From: Oscillatoriaceae cyanobacterium M33_DOE_052
GTDB taxonomy: Bacteria; Cyanobacteriota; Cyanobacteriia; Cyanobacteriales; Laspinemataceae
DNA length: 64,000 nucleotides
Direction of reading: 5' to 3'
Assembly (NCBI GenBank): GCA_015296065.1
Contig: DVDU01000211.1
Location: 1 to 64,000 of the forward strand
Part shown: in pieces, positions 1 through 7,697 of the stretch
Position numbering within the stretch: the first letter of the stretch is position 1
How the letters are laid out: each line of letters begins with the position of its first letter
Notes under the pieces: generated by a model
Databases searched by the model: none
The model's input: the letters and a program-made list of their open reading frames with translations, nothing else
What the model was told of the DNA's origin: nothing
Position numbers and translations under genes: made by a program

Positions 1-565
1 CTCCCCACACTCCCCACGCTCCAGAAGCCCCCCTGCTCCCCTGCCCCCCTGCTCCCCCGTCCCCCCGCCTCCTGGTCCAGAAGTCCCTTTCCCCCTCAGA
101 TAAAGAAGGGTAAAAAAAAGTGGCAATACCATCCTTGGGGAATTACTATGAGGTTATTCTGGTTTTCTGCCTCCCCCGTCTTTGGTGGCTCTACCCCAGG
201 GGCACAAAGTCCGGACAACAGCGGACACTTAGGCAGCATCGCCCAGTTGGCTTCCTTTAGACTTTCCAGTTGACCGCGCCTTGATGAAAATTAAAGGGCA
301 AATTGCTGAACCTGTCTTGGTGATGACATCGCGATGCTAGGCGTGCAGCTACTCAAAACCGATAGCGGCTGCTTCCGTCTGTTCGCGGAAGGCTCCGAAG
401 TGGCTGCTACCTCCCTATGGGCATACGAGAAACGGCGTTTAAGCAATTAAACAAACTGGTGTCAGATTATCTGGGTGCATCTGTTTGAAAACATCGTTAG
501 TTGGCAAGAGGATAAGCATTGAGGCGGTAAGTAATCATACTTGACTTGGTGCATCCCAAAAAACA
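1..565. other. Left-edge non-coding stretch with C-rich simple sequence
   Basis: The first 80 or so bases are C-rich simple sequence (CTCCCC, GCCCCCCTG and similar runs), like blocks seen again near 30.74, 44.65 and 50.85 kb. From about 90 to 565 I see no open frame with recognisable protein content. Short stretches around 280-430 look like decayed coding or repeat DNA but match nothing I can name. The promoter of the following sugar transferase should lie here; no clear pair of boxes was found. Confidence 0.5.
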
Positions 566-1993
566 ATGTACAACAAAAGGCTTGACATACGGGCTCCGAT
601 TATTACCCAGCTTAGTCGCGGAACCGGCGTGGGTTGGCTGCGAGTCGCTATTGTGATGCTACTCGACGGCCTGATGGTGACATTGGCCTGGGTTGTGGCA
701 GATCAGTTGGGGAGGAGAACGGGTTCTTTTTCCCTGCTGTGGGCCACGGAAAACACTCCGGGCTTTCTGCTGCCGATTTTGACCATCACGATCGGGATTT
801 GTGCGGCATCAGGATTATATGGCACTGATGACCGGCGACGTGATTTTTTTAGCTTGCTCAAATCCCTGACTTTGGCTCAGAGCGTTCTCCTAATTGTGGG
901 CTATCTTTATGAGCCAGAAGCGGTGATATCTCGCTCCACTTTCTTGCTGTCTTGGCTGTTTGTTTTGAGCTTGGTTTTCACTGAGAGGTTGCTGCTGCAT
1001 TTGGCAGTAGTCTATGTGCGCAGCAAGGGGATGATCCGGCAGCTAATTTGCTTGCTGGGTGAACCACAGGATATCGTCAGAGCGGAAAAACTCTTGGGCA
1101 AAACTAGGCAGTATGATATTCGCGATCGGGAAGATATCTCCCAGAGAACTCCTGGGATCGATTGGTCGGAGATGATTCACCGCTTGCGGCAAAAGCATAT
1201 TGACGAGGTTTTCGTCTGCTCTAACTTATCTGTCCGAGACCAAATTTTTCTCTACTGGGAGTTGAAAACGGCGGGAATTCACTTGCGGATTTTACCTGTT
1301 GGCTTGGAATTGCCCATCCAATCCTCGGAAATCAAAATGGTTAACGGCATCCCGACGATCCGCTTCCGCTCTCCCCCCATCATTGGTGGCGATTATTGGC
1401 TCAAGCGCGCCTTTGATATTGTGATGGCGAGTATTATTGTCTTATTGGCCAGTCCTCTATTTTTAACCCTAGCGCTGCTGATTAAACTCGACTCCCAAGG
1501 CCCTATATTTTATAAGCAAACTCGCGTGGGGCTCAAGGGGCGGCACTTCAAGGTGTGGAAGTTCCGCACGATGGTGATCAATGCGGAGCAGCTCCAGAAG
1601 GAGCTGGAAGCTAAAAATGAGATGAAAGGGGGAGTAATGTTCAAAATGAAAGATGACCCCCGCATCACTCGCATGGGCAAGTTTATTCGTCGTTACAGTC
1701 TGGATGAATTCCCGCAAATTATCAATGTGCTGCGCGGTGAAATGAGTCTGGTCGGTCCCCGTCCGTTCCCTTTACGCGATGTGGAGCGGTTTTCTGAACA
1801 TCACTTTATCCGCCAAGAGGTATTACCGGGAATTACCGGTTTGTGGCAGGTTTCTGGCCGTTCTGATGTGGTGGATTTTGAGGATGTTTTCCGCTTGGAT
1901 ATGACCTACATTCAAAACTGGTCTGTGGCTCTGGATTTTCAGATTTTGTTCCAAACTGTGAAAGTTGTGCTGGCGAAAGAAGGCGCTTATTAG
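566..1993 (+). CDS. Polyprenyl-phosphate sugar-1-phosphate transferase (WbaP/PHPT type)
   Basis: The product (475 aa) is an integral-membrane enzyme of the family that moves a sugar-1-phosphate from a UDP-sugar onto undecaprenyl phosphate, the first step of exopolysaccharide or O-antigen repeat-unit assembly. The N-terminal half has four hydrophobic segments (about 25-45, 62-82, 100-120, 125-145). A further helix near 285-310 leads into the catalytic domain with the family blocks GPIFYKQTRVG, WKFRTM, DEFPQIINVLRGEMSLVGPRP. The Asp-Glu of DEFPQ is the expected catalytic pair. It stands alone on the plus strand, convergent with the next gene across a shared terminator. The sugar cannot be predicted from sequence. 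It probably works with the polysaccharide genes at 34-39 kb or beyond 53.9 kb, which lack their own initiating transferase within the window. Confidence 0.93.
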   Translation: MYNKRLDIRAPIITQLSRGTGVGWLRVAIVMLLDGLMVTLAWVVADQLGRRTGSFSLLWATENTPGFLLPILTITIGICAASGLYGTDDRRRDFFSLLKSLTLAQSVLLIVGYLYEPEAVISRSTFLLSWLFVLSLVFTERLLLHLAVVYVRSKGMIRQLICLLGEPQDIVRAEKLLGKTRQYDIRDREDISQRTPGIDWSEMIHRLRQKHIDEVFVCSNLSVRDQIFLYWELKTAGIHLRILPVGLELPIQSSEIKMVNGIPTIRFRSPPIIGGDYWLKRAFDIVMASIIVLLASPLFLTLALLIKLDSQGPIFYKQTRVGLKGRHFKVWKFRTMVINAEQLQKELEAKNEMKGGVMFKMKDDPRITRMGKFIRRYSLDEFPQIINVLRGEMSLVGPRPFPLRDVERFSEHHFIRQEVLPGITGLWQVSGRSDVVDFEDVFRLDMTYIQNWSVALDFQILFQTVKVVLAKEGAY

Positions 1994-2025
1994 TGACGCC
2001 ATCTTGGGCGGCTAGACACAAGCAG

Positions 2026-2059
2026 AAACCCGGTTTTGCCTTGATAAACCGGGTTTTTT
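2026..2059. terminator. Bidirectional intrinsic terminator between convergent genes
   Basis: AAACCCGGTTT and AAACCGGGTTT form a perfect 11-bp stem with a 9-nt loop, followed by a run of T on the plus strand. It sits between the stop codons of the sugar transferase and of the minus-strand GT9 gene, so it can serve both. The same GAAACCCGGTTTC core recurs after the 2-oxoglutarate decarboxylase gene at 49.04 kb. Confidence 0.8.
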
Positions 2060-2066
2060 ATGCGCT

Positions 2067-3038
2067 CTAGGCGGAGAAGATTTTTCCCAAAACTGTTTGG
2101 GGTGAGATGTCGGCCATCTTCCCGGTGGGGGATTTGATGCCGATAAATTGCTCGCGAGATGGGAGCAGTTTTTCGGGGTCTGTGGGTCCGAACAGGGCGA
2201 TCGTGTAGGTTTTGACGGCGACGGCGAGGTGCATGGGGGCGCTGTCGGTACAGAGCATCAGGTTGGCTCCACCAATGATGGCGGCAGTTTTGCCAATATC
2301 TGGAGGGGAGATGACTTTGACTCCGGGACAGGCTGCTACCAGTTGGCTGACCAATTCTCTATCTTCGGGGCCGGAAAGTAGGGCTACTGGGAGCTGGGGC
2401 TGTTTCTGTTGCAACTGCTCTATGATTTGTTGCCAGCTTTCACTGGGGTAGATTTTATCTAGTCCTTTGGCTTGGGAGAGTTTGCTGGCTCCCCCGTGGA
2501 TGAGGATATAACCACTGTCTTTGATGCCTTGCTGTTGTTGTTCTTTGTCGGCCCACTGGATGTCTTCTTTGAGCAAGGTGAGCTGTAGTTCGGGACAGGG
2601 GTCGTTGATGCCCAAGCCTTTGAGCAGGTCATGGTACATGGCAGCGGCGTACTGTTGCGGGTTGAGGGGGACGGGTTGGGTGAGGAAGATATCGCCGTCG
2701 CCGCTGTAGCTGATGCGGGTGGGAATGCCGGTGAGCCACAGGAGGAGTCCGACTACCCACCGCTGTCCTAGGGAGATGACGGCATCGTATTCGCGATCGC
2801 GCACGATACCGAGGAAGTTTGCCCAGTCGGGCAGTCCGTTGCGTTTTTTAAAGTCAAAGGCGATCGTGTTGAGGGACTTGTCATGCAAATATTTGCAAGT
2901 TTGGTAAGCTCCCCGCGACCTGGGCTCGACGATGACATCTATCTGGGCTTGGGGGTAATACCGTTTCAAGTCATCCAACGTGGGAAAAAATAGGATTTGG
3001 TCGCCAATCCCACCGGGGACAAGGGCCAGTATTCGCAT
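2067..3038 (-). CDS. Glycosyltransferase family 9 (heptosyltransferase-like)
   Basis: The product (323 aa) has the GT-B fold signatures of the ADP-heptose:LPS heptosyltransferase family (GT9): an N-terminal LVPGGIGDQILFFPTL block, IHGGAS near residue 180, and the C-terminal nucleotide-sugar loop CTDSAPMHLAVA near 260-272 followed by ALFGPTDPEK. Enzymes of this family add a sugar to lipid-linked or outer-membrane glycans. In cyanobacteria, which generally lack heptose, the donor is usually unknown. The start codon is an ATG right after a 79-bp gap that separates it from the divergent ispD, so the two genes probably share a promoter region. Confidence 0.88.
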   Translation of the reverse strand: MRILALVPGGIGDQILFFPTLDDLKRYYPQAQIDVIVEPRSRGAYQTCKYLHDKSLNTIAFDFKKRNGLPDWANFLGIVRDREYDAVISLGQRWVVGLLLWLTGIPTRISYSGDGDIFLTQPVPLNPQQYAAAMYHDLLKGLGINDPCPELQLTLLKEDIQWADKEQQQQGIKDSGYILIHGGASKLSQAKGLDKIYPSESWQQIIEQLQQKQPQLPVALLSGPEDRELVSQLVAACPGVKVISPPDIGKTAAIIGGANLMLCTDSAPMHLAVAVKTYTIALFGPTDPEKLLPSREQFIGIKSPTGKMADISPQTVLGKIFSA

Positions 3039-3134
3039 TTGTATTGACTCTAATTAATAATCAGGTACATTTTACGCGAAGATATACATAAACCAATTAA
3101 GGATTAATAATCTGTTTTGTCAGAGGATGTAAGC

Positions 3135-3839
3135 GTGCATTTATTGATTCCCGCCGCCGGTATGGGGCGGCGTATGGGTAGCAACCGCAACAAATTGCTC
3201 CTGACTTTGCTGGGGGACCCCTTGCTGGCTTGGACTTTGCGGGCGGCGGAGGCTTCTACCCAGATTACTTGGATTGGAATTATTGCCCAACCAGAGGATA
3301 AGACGGAGTTTGAGGATATCCTGGCTATGGTGGCGCCGAAAAAGCCGGTGTGTCTGCTACCGGGGGGGGTGACTCGTCAAGAGTCAGTTTATAACGGCTT
3401 GCAGGGGTTGCCAGTGGGGGCGGTGCGGGTGTTGATTCACGATGGTGCCCGGTGTTTGGCAACGCCGCAGTTGTTCGATCGCTGTGCGGAGGCTCTGCGT
3501 CCCCACCGGGAGTATGAACCGCCTTCGGGAATTGTGGCGGCGGTGCCGGTGAAGGATACGATTAAGGTGGTGGATAGGGGGGGGGTGATTGAGGATACTC
3601 CCGATCGGAGTCGCCTCTGGGCAGCCCAGACCCCCCAGGGTTTTCCAGTCCCCCTGTTGAAGGATTGCCATGAAAAGGGTTTGCAATCAGGTTGGGAGGT
3701 GACGGACGATGCGGCTTTGTTTGAAAAGTGCGGTTTAGCGGTGCGGGTTGTCCCTGGTGAGGAGACGAATCTCAAGGTGACGACGCCTTCTGATTTGGCT
3801 CTGGCGGAGTTCATCTTGAAGCAGCGCCAACTGGGTTGA
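3135..3839 (+). CDS. ispD: 2-C-methyl-D-erythritol 4-phosphate cytidylyltransferase
   Basis: IspD joins CTP and MEP to give CDP-methylerythritol in the non-mevalonate isoprenoid pathway, the source of carotenoid, phytol and quinone side chains in cyanobacteria. The sequence shows the nucleotide-binding start LIPAAGMGRRMG followed by NKLLL, the RVLIHDGARC block, WAAQTPQGFP and VTDDAALFE, all in family order and at normal length. I chose the GTG at 3135 because AGAGG lies 8 nt upstream. A TTG at 3117 in the same frame would add six residues. The segment around 3366-3436 is duplicated as a non-coding fragment near 5.40 kb. Confidence 0.93.
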   Translation: MHLLIPAAGMGRRMGSNRNKLLLTLLGDPLLAWTLRAAEASTQITWIGIIAQPEDKTEFEDILAMVAPKKPVCLLPGGVTRQESVYNGLQGLPVGAVRVLIHDGARCLATPQLFDRCAEALRPHREYEPPSGIVAAVPVKDTIKVVDRGGVIEDTPDRSRLWAAQTPQGFPVPLLKDCHEKGLQSGWEVTDDAALFEKCGLAVRVVPGEETNLKVTTPSDLALAEFILKQRQLG

Positions 3840-3861
3840 GGGGGTGACGGGGAAAGGTTTG

Positions 3862-4000
3862 TAGTTGGGCTTTAGCCCAAAAAACCGGTTTTTAGTTGGG
3901 CTTTAGCCCAAAAAACCGGTTCTTAGTTGGGCTTTAGCCCAAAAAACCGGTTCTTAGTTGGGCTTTAGCCCAAAAAACCGGTTCTTAGTTGGGCTTAGGT
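3862..4000. repeat. 31-bp tandem repeat, four copies plus a partial fifth
   Basis: The unit TAGTTGGGCTTTAGCCC followed by an A run and ACCGGTT recurs at exact 31-bp steps (starting 3862, 3893, 3924, 3955, and a partial copy at 3986). Each unit carries two inverted repeats, GGGCTTTAGCCC and AAACCGGTTT. Related single copies of the GGGCTTTAGCCC part occur near 10.97, 30.80 and 45.42 kb, so this is a local expansion of an interspersed repeat. There are no spacers, so it is not a CRISPR array. Confidence 0.9.
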
Positions 4001-4047
4001 CCATCCCCCCATCCCCCAAGGAGGATTAGAATGATATAGGAAATCTG

Positions 4048-4314
4048 ATGAATGCAGGACTAATAATGATGCTGCGAGAAAACCTGAAGCAAGAATTAGA
4101 CAAGCTGAATGAGGAGCAGCTAAAGAAGATTGCTGATTTTATCACCTTGATTGAGGTAGCAGATAAACAAATAGAATCATCTGCTCCTTTGTGGCAGAAG
4201 TTAACACCCCAGGAACGGGCTAGGGAGTTCCGTGATTGGGTTTCCCAACTTCCTCAAACCAGCCCGAGTCTCCCTGATGAGTCTTTCAGCCGAGAGCGGA
4301 TTTATGAGGAATGA
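4048..4314 (+). CDS. Antitoxin-like small protein, partner of a broken PIN toxin
   Basis: An 88-residue, charged, helical protein with no catalytic motif. Its stop codon overlaps the start codon of the PIN-domain fragment that follows (ATGA), the usual coupling of a type II antitoxin to its toxin. That arrangement, rather than any recognised DNA-binding fold, is the reason for the antitoxin call. An ATG at 4066 (residue 7) is an alternative start. With the toxin truncated, the gene may be a relic, or may still regulate its own promoter. Confidence 0.6.
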   Translation: MNAGLIMMLRENLKQELDKLNEEQLKKIADFITLIEVADKQIESSAPLWQKLTPQERAREFRDWVSQLPQTSPSLPDESFSRERIYEE

Positions 4315-4394
4315 CTAAATACCTGATTGATACCAATGTAATTTTGCGCTTCGTCAACCCCAAAGATGTCCAGCGTATTTTTTCTAATACGTAA
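4311..4394 (+). pseudogene. Truncated PIN-domain toxin (N-terminal 27 residues)
   Basis: The frame starts MTKYLIDTNVILRFVNPKD, the typical opening of a VapC-type PIN ribonuclease including the first catalytic Asp of DTN, then stops at TAA (4392-4394). The three remaining acidic positions of a PIN domain are missing. Directly after the break the DNA continues in another frame as the tail of an unrelated nuclease-like gene, so the toxin was cut by a recombination or deletion, not a point mutation. Confidence 0.8.
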
Positions 4395-4693
4395 AAATAG
4401 CGGAAGCTCTGGAACGTCTTGGTATCCTCTTTATCCCCAACCCTAAACTGCGCCTGACAACTTCCGAAGGCAGAGATAATGAAGAATTTGATTTTATGAT
4501 TTTGCACCAGGGGAAGTGGGGTATCCTACAGATAAATGGGGGGGAATTGCTGCCAGATATGGTCAGGTATGAGGAAAATCGGCTGTTGCAATATCACGGC
4601 ATCCGGCTGGTCTATAATTGTGACGTGACGCGGTGTGGCGGGGAACCCGATCGGGTGGTTCAGGAGTTTTTAGAAACCTTGAGTCAGGGATAG
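4388..4693 (+). pseudogene. C-terminal remnant of a PD-(D/E)XK/DUF559-like endonuclease gene
   Basis: The open frame lacks a start and reads LGILFIPNPKLRLTT, then EFDFMILHQGKWGILQING and HGIRLVYNCDVTRC, ending EFLETLSQG. From memory this resembles the C-terminal part of a common cyanobacterial nuclease family whose core is PDFLVxxxGKWGILEVDGE. Here the expected PD and EVDGE positions have become EFD and QINGG, so the active site looks lost. It joins the PIN fragment at about 4388. A second, shorter copy of its tail lies at about 5473-5556. Confidence 0.6.
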
Positions 4694-4744
4694 AGGGGAA
4701 ATTGTCGGATAAAAAATTACTCCCCTTGTTTGGGCTGATTCCGC

Positions 4745-5104
4745 TTATTCGTCATCCCGATTTGAGGGTGGCATTATCTCCCATAACAGTCGCTTTGTTA
4801 CTTCGTAAACATCCCGTTTGTCCCCATCTTTGCGTCGGCCTATTCCCACGACCAAAACGACTATTTGAGCGGGTTCAATTCGGTAAATAATCCGGTAACG
4901 CTGACCTACGGCTCGGACGCTGCGATAACCACTCAAATCGTCCGATAAAGCTTTTCCCTGCTTGTCTGGGTCGTGCTTAAGTTTCTCGATTCGTGCCAGG
5001 AGCAATTCTTGCTCCCGTCGGTCTTTAATTTTTGTAAATAGTTGCTGCGCCTGTGCGGTCAGGATAACTTGGTATTCCACACCTGAATTTTCCAGTGCTG
5101 TCAA
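4745..5104 (-). CDS. RelE/ParE-family toxin
   Basis: The product (119 aa) has the compact RelE/ParE pattern: an N-terminal VEYQVILTAQAQQLF strand-helix, LLLARIEKLKHDPDKQGK, then SGYRSVRAVGQRYRIIYRIE and a VLVVGIGRRKDGDKRDVYE C-terminal block. Proteins of this family are mRNA interferases (RelE) or gyrase poisons (ParE); which one cannot be told here. Its ATG overlaps the stop codon of the antitoxin gene by four bases, so the pair is translationally coupled. A GTG at residue 9 is a possible internal start. Confidence 0.85.
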   Translation of the reverse strand: MTALENSGVEYQVILTAQAQQLFTKIKDRREQELLLARIEKLKHDPDKQGKALSDDLSGYRSVRAVGQRYRIIYRIEPAQIVVLVVGIGRRKDGDKRDVYEVTKRLLWEIMPPSNRDDE

Positions 5105-5364
5105 AATCCTAACTGTGTTTTTAACTCTTCTAGACTAATAGTTTCTCCCGCTTCAGCTTGCCGGATACCCTCTCGCAACTCAACCATAAATTCCTTATCC
5201 GAAAGAATTTCCATAGTTTCTACCAGAGATTGAAACTGCTCGCAACTCATGGCAATCATTACGGGCTCGCCATCCTGAGTAATGATTGCGGGCTCAAAGG
5301 CTAATTCAGCCGATAATTCTGGGAGCTGTTGTTGCGCTTCGGCCATAGTCAGATACTTGGGCAT
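5101..5364 (-). CDS. Phd/YefM-family antitoxin
   Basis: An 87-residue protein starting MPKYLTMAEAQQQLPEL, with PAIITQDGEPVMIAMS at 26-41 and a charged C-terminal tail that would wrap the toxin. This is the Phd/YefM pattern: an N-terminal DNA-binding fold that represses the operon and a toxin-neutralising tail. It precedes the RelE/ParE toxin gene with a 4-bp overlap. Residues from about 26 onward are nearly identical to a degraded second copy at 5.6-5.8 kb. Confidence 0.87.
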   Translation of the reverse strand: MPKYLTMAEAQQQLPELSAELAFEPAIITQDGEPVMIAMSCEQFQSLVETMEILSDKEFMVELREGIRQAEAGETISLEELKTQLGF

Positions 5365-5398
5365 AATTTATAGAAAATTAGAGGTGGCTTAAGTATAG

Positions 5399-5790
5399 CG
5401 TAACTCGTCAAGAGTCAGTTTATAACGGCTTGCAGGGGTTGCCGAGGGGCGGGTGTTGATTCCAGCGCCCAGTGTGACGTGACGCGGTGTGGGGGGGAAC
5501 CCGATCGGGTGGTTCAGGAGTTTTTAGAAATCTTGAGTCACGGATAGGGGTGAAATTATCCCCTCAAAACTTTAGCCCATTTTTCAGGCTGATGCTACTA
5601 TTCTATCTTGAACTCTTCTAGACTAATAGTTTCTCCCGCTTCAGCTTGCCGGATACCCTCTCGCAACTCAACCATAAATTCCTTATCCGAGAGAATTTCC
5701 ATAGTTTCCACCAGAGATTGAAACTGCTCGCAACTCATGGCAATCATTACGGGTTGGCCATCCTCAGTAATGATAGCGGGCGCATCAGTT
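5399..5790. repeat. Collapsed tandem duplication of the ispD-to-antitoxin block
   Basis: Three fragments follow in the same order and orientation as the parent block. Bases 5399-5458 match ispD 3366-3428 with a small deletion. Bases 5473-5556 match the nuclease remnant at about 4619-4703. Bases 5611-5780 match the antitoxin region 5132-5293. Parent-copy offsets shrink from about 2030 to 850 to 480 bp, which fits one tandem duplication eroded by two internal deletions. Confidence 0.85.
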
Positions 5791-5831
5791 TTGTAAGGAC
5801 ACGGCAATGCCGTGTCTTTACTGGTGGTCAA
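5598..5831 (-). pseudogene. Degraded second copy of the Phd/YefM antitoxin
   Basis: Residues 19-75 of this frame (from PAIITEDGQPVMIAMS to ISLEE) nearly repeat the C-terminal two thirds of the intact antitoxin. The true N-terminus, which carries the DNA-binding part, is gone. It is replaced by residues encoded by a short palindromic repeat (GACACGGCATTGCCGTGTC, about 5798-5816). No toxin gene accompanies it. It may be silent; if translated, the piece retains the toxin-binding tail and could in principle still neutralise the neighbouring toxin. Confidence 0.75.
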
Positions 5832-5863
5832 AGGGAGGGGCGGGGGTGCCCACCCAAAGAAAA

Positions 5864-6949
5864 TTATTCCGCGTCGGCTTCTATATATTCTTCTTCAAAA
5901 CCTTCCTCATCCAAAGCTTGAGCCACAGAGTTAGCAGAAACTACCGCACCAAGTTCTAATTGCTCCCGAACTTTCTTTTCGATTTCTTCTGCAATTTTGA
6001 GGTTTTCTTCTAGGTACTTGGTGGCGTTATCTCGCCCTTGACCAATGTTATCGCCGTTGTAGTTATACCAAGTGCCTTTGCGGGCAACTACTTTGGTTTC
6101 TTCTGCTAAGTCCAGCAAGCAGCCGATGCGGGAAACGCCTTTGCCAAAGAGGATATCAAACTCGGCAACGCGGAAGGGGGGAGCGACTTTGTTTTTGGCT
6201 ACTTTCACTTTGGCGCGGATACCGTATTCTTCCGAGCCTTTTTTCAGGGTTTGAATGCGGCGAATATCGAGACGCACGGAGGCGTAGAATTTCAGCGCCT
6301 GTCCGCCGGTGGTGACTTCCGGGTTGCCGTAGGTGACGCCGATTTTTTGGCGCAGTTGGTTGAGGAAAATCACGGTACAGCCAGATTTACCGATGTTACC
6401 GGTGATTTTGCGCAAAGCGTGGCTCATTAGGCGAGCCTGTAAGCCAATTTGCGATTCTCCCATTTGCCCCTCGATTTCGGCGCGGGGGACCAGGGCGGCT
6501 ACGGAGTCCACCACTACGATATCCACGGCGGTGGAGCGCACGAGCTGGTCCACGATTTCTAGGGCCATTTCGCCGCTGTCGGGTTGGGAAACGAGGAGGT
6601 TTTCGATATCAACGCCGACGCTGGCGGCATAGGTGGGGTCCAGGGCGTGTTCCGCATCTACGAAGGCGGCGATGCCTCCTGTTTTTTGGATTTCGGCGAT
6701 CGCGTGTAGAGCCACCGTAGTTTTACCCGAACTCTCCGGCCCGTAAATCTCAATCACCCGACCTTTTGGCAACCCGCCCCCCAGGGCTAAATCTAAGGTG
6801 AGGGCCCCGCTGGAAATCGTCTCCACCTTCATCTTGGTGGCATCTCCGAGCCGCACGATCGACCCTTTGCCGAAGTTGCGCTCAATTTGCGTCAGGGCCA
6901 TATTCAGGGCCTTGTCTCTTTCCGTGTTACTGGTGCTTTGAACTGCCAT
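5864..6949 (-). CDS. recA: RecA recombinase
   Basis: RecA polymerises on single-stranded DNA, pairs it with homologous duplex and stimulates LexA-type cleavage. The 361-residue product shows the Walker A GPESSGKT at 70-77, the Walker B block [11 protein letters not shown], the L1/L2 DNA-binding loop region [11 protein letters not shown] and [12 protein letters not shown], and an acidic C-terminal tail ([14 protein letters not shown]). Length and motifs are normal. It is monocistronic on the minus strand. I looked for a LexA box upstream and found no convincing one. Confidence 0.98.
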   Translation of the reverse strand: MAVQSTSNTERDKALNMALTQIERNFGKGSIVRLGDATKMKVETISSGALTLDLALGGGLPKGRVIEIYGPESSGKTTVALHAIAEIQKTGGIAAFVDAEHALDPTYAASVGVDIENLLVSQPDSGEMALEIVDQLVRSTAVDIVVVDSVAALVPRAEIEGQMGESQIGLQARLMSHALRKITGNIGKSGCTVIFLNQLRQKIGVTYGNPEVTTGGQALKFYASVRLDIRRIQTLKKGSEEYGIRAKVKVAKNKVAPPFRVAEFDILFGKGVSRIGCLLDLAEETKVVARKGTWYNYNGDNIGQGRDNATKYLEENLKIAEEIEKKVREQLELGAVVSANSVAQALDEEGFEEEYIEADAE

Positions 6950-7697
6950 GCCTAGCCTCTGGGGTGATGATGGATTTCAGGTAGTGCTTTATTTTAACGT
7001 CTCTGACGCCGGACTGGGGGGACGTGGTTCTTAGTTAGGCGTAGGGGCAATCCCCCCGTGGTTGCCCCCAAACCCCCACGGGGGACCGGGGAGACAGGGT
7101 AGCGGGAGTTTTTGATTTTTTAGCGTCTGGGATAGTCCCCGGAATCAGGATACGGCATTGCCGTGTCCTCAATGCCGTGTTCCCCAAATATAATGTCCGA
7201 TGTGGTGTCCCGAATATGGTGTCCCGAATGTGGTGTGCCCAATGTGATGCCCCGGATGTGATGTCCCCGGAATTAGGACACGGCAAAGAACAGTCCCTAC
7301 GGTGTGATGGGGAAATTATATCGCCGAATGTGGTGTGCCCAATGTGATGTCCCGATCGCCCCACCCACATCCGTTGACCAATGGGTAATTCAAATCCCCA
7401 CCCCCGTAGGGACTGTTCTTTGCCGTGTCCTCAATGCCGTGTTCTTGAATGGGACTGTGGAGAAGTCCTCAGTTCTATGGTAAGCAGTCGTGAAGATTGG
7501 CAAACTCCACTTTACCAGCACACATCATTTTATCAATCTATTCAACAAAAATAAATAATACTTAGAATGACTAATCACCCCCTGCAGCCGTCCTTTTTTT
7601 CCGTAGTTTTTGATAGGCAAATATATTTCCCGCCCCAAAATTTGACTATTATGATAATTCGTGGTAAAATTATATTCAATTCAAATGCCATCAGGTT
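6950..7697. other. Repeat-rich gap between recA and the Rpn-type gene
   Basis: This stretch of about 750 bases holds no credible gene. A frame at 7035-7370 on the minus strand is made of repeats (GHHIGHTTFGDI, GASHWAHHIRDTIFG) and is not supported as coding. The DNA contains a degenerate period-14 GTGTCCCGAATGTG-type repeat at about 7193-7262, several copies of the ACGGCATTGCCGT palindrome, and a long perfect inverted repeat at 7276-7430. An A/T-rich segment at 7600-7690 should contain the promoter for the next gene. Confidence 0.6.
7276..7430. repeat. 155-bp element with 25-bp perfect terminal inverted repeats
   Basis: GGACACGGCAAAGAACAGTC plus CCTAC (7276-7300) is the exact reverse complement of bases 7406-7430. 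The interior has no coding capacity. Size and termini resemble a MITE. Outside the 25-bp arms the flanks differ, and I did not see a target-site duplication. Confidence 0.75.

Noticed and set aside
3862-4000. Possible CRISPR array
   Set aside because: Repeats are directly contiguous at 31-bp steps with no unique spacers, and there are no cas genes.
6950-7010. A LexA box upstream of recA
   Set aside because: I looked for the cyanobacterial AGTAC...GTTCT pattern and found no acceptable match.
7035-7370. A 111-codon open frame on the minus strand between recA and the Rpn-type gene
   Set aside because: It is made of the period-14 repeat and the 155-bp inverted-repeat element; the residues repeat without protein-like composition.
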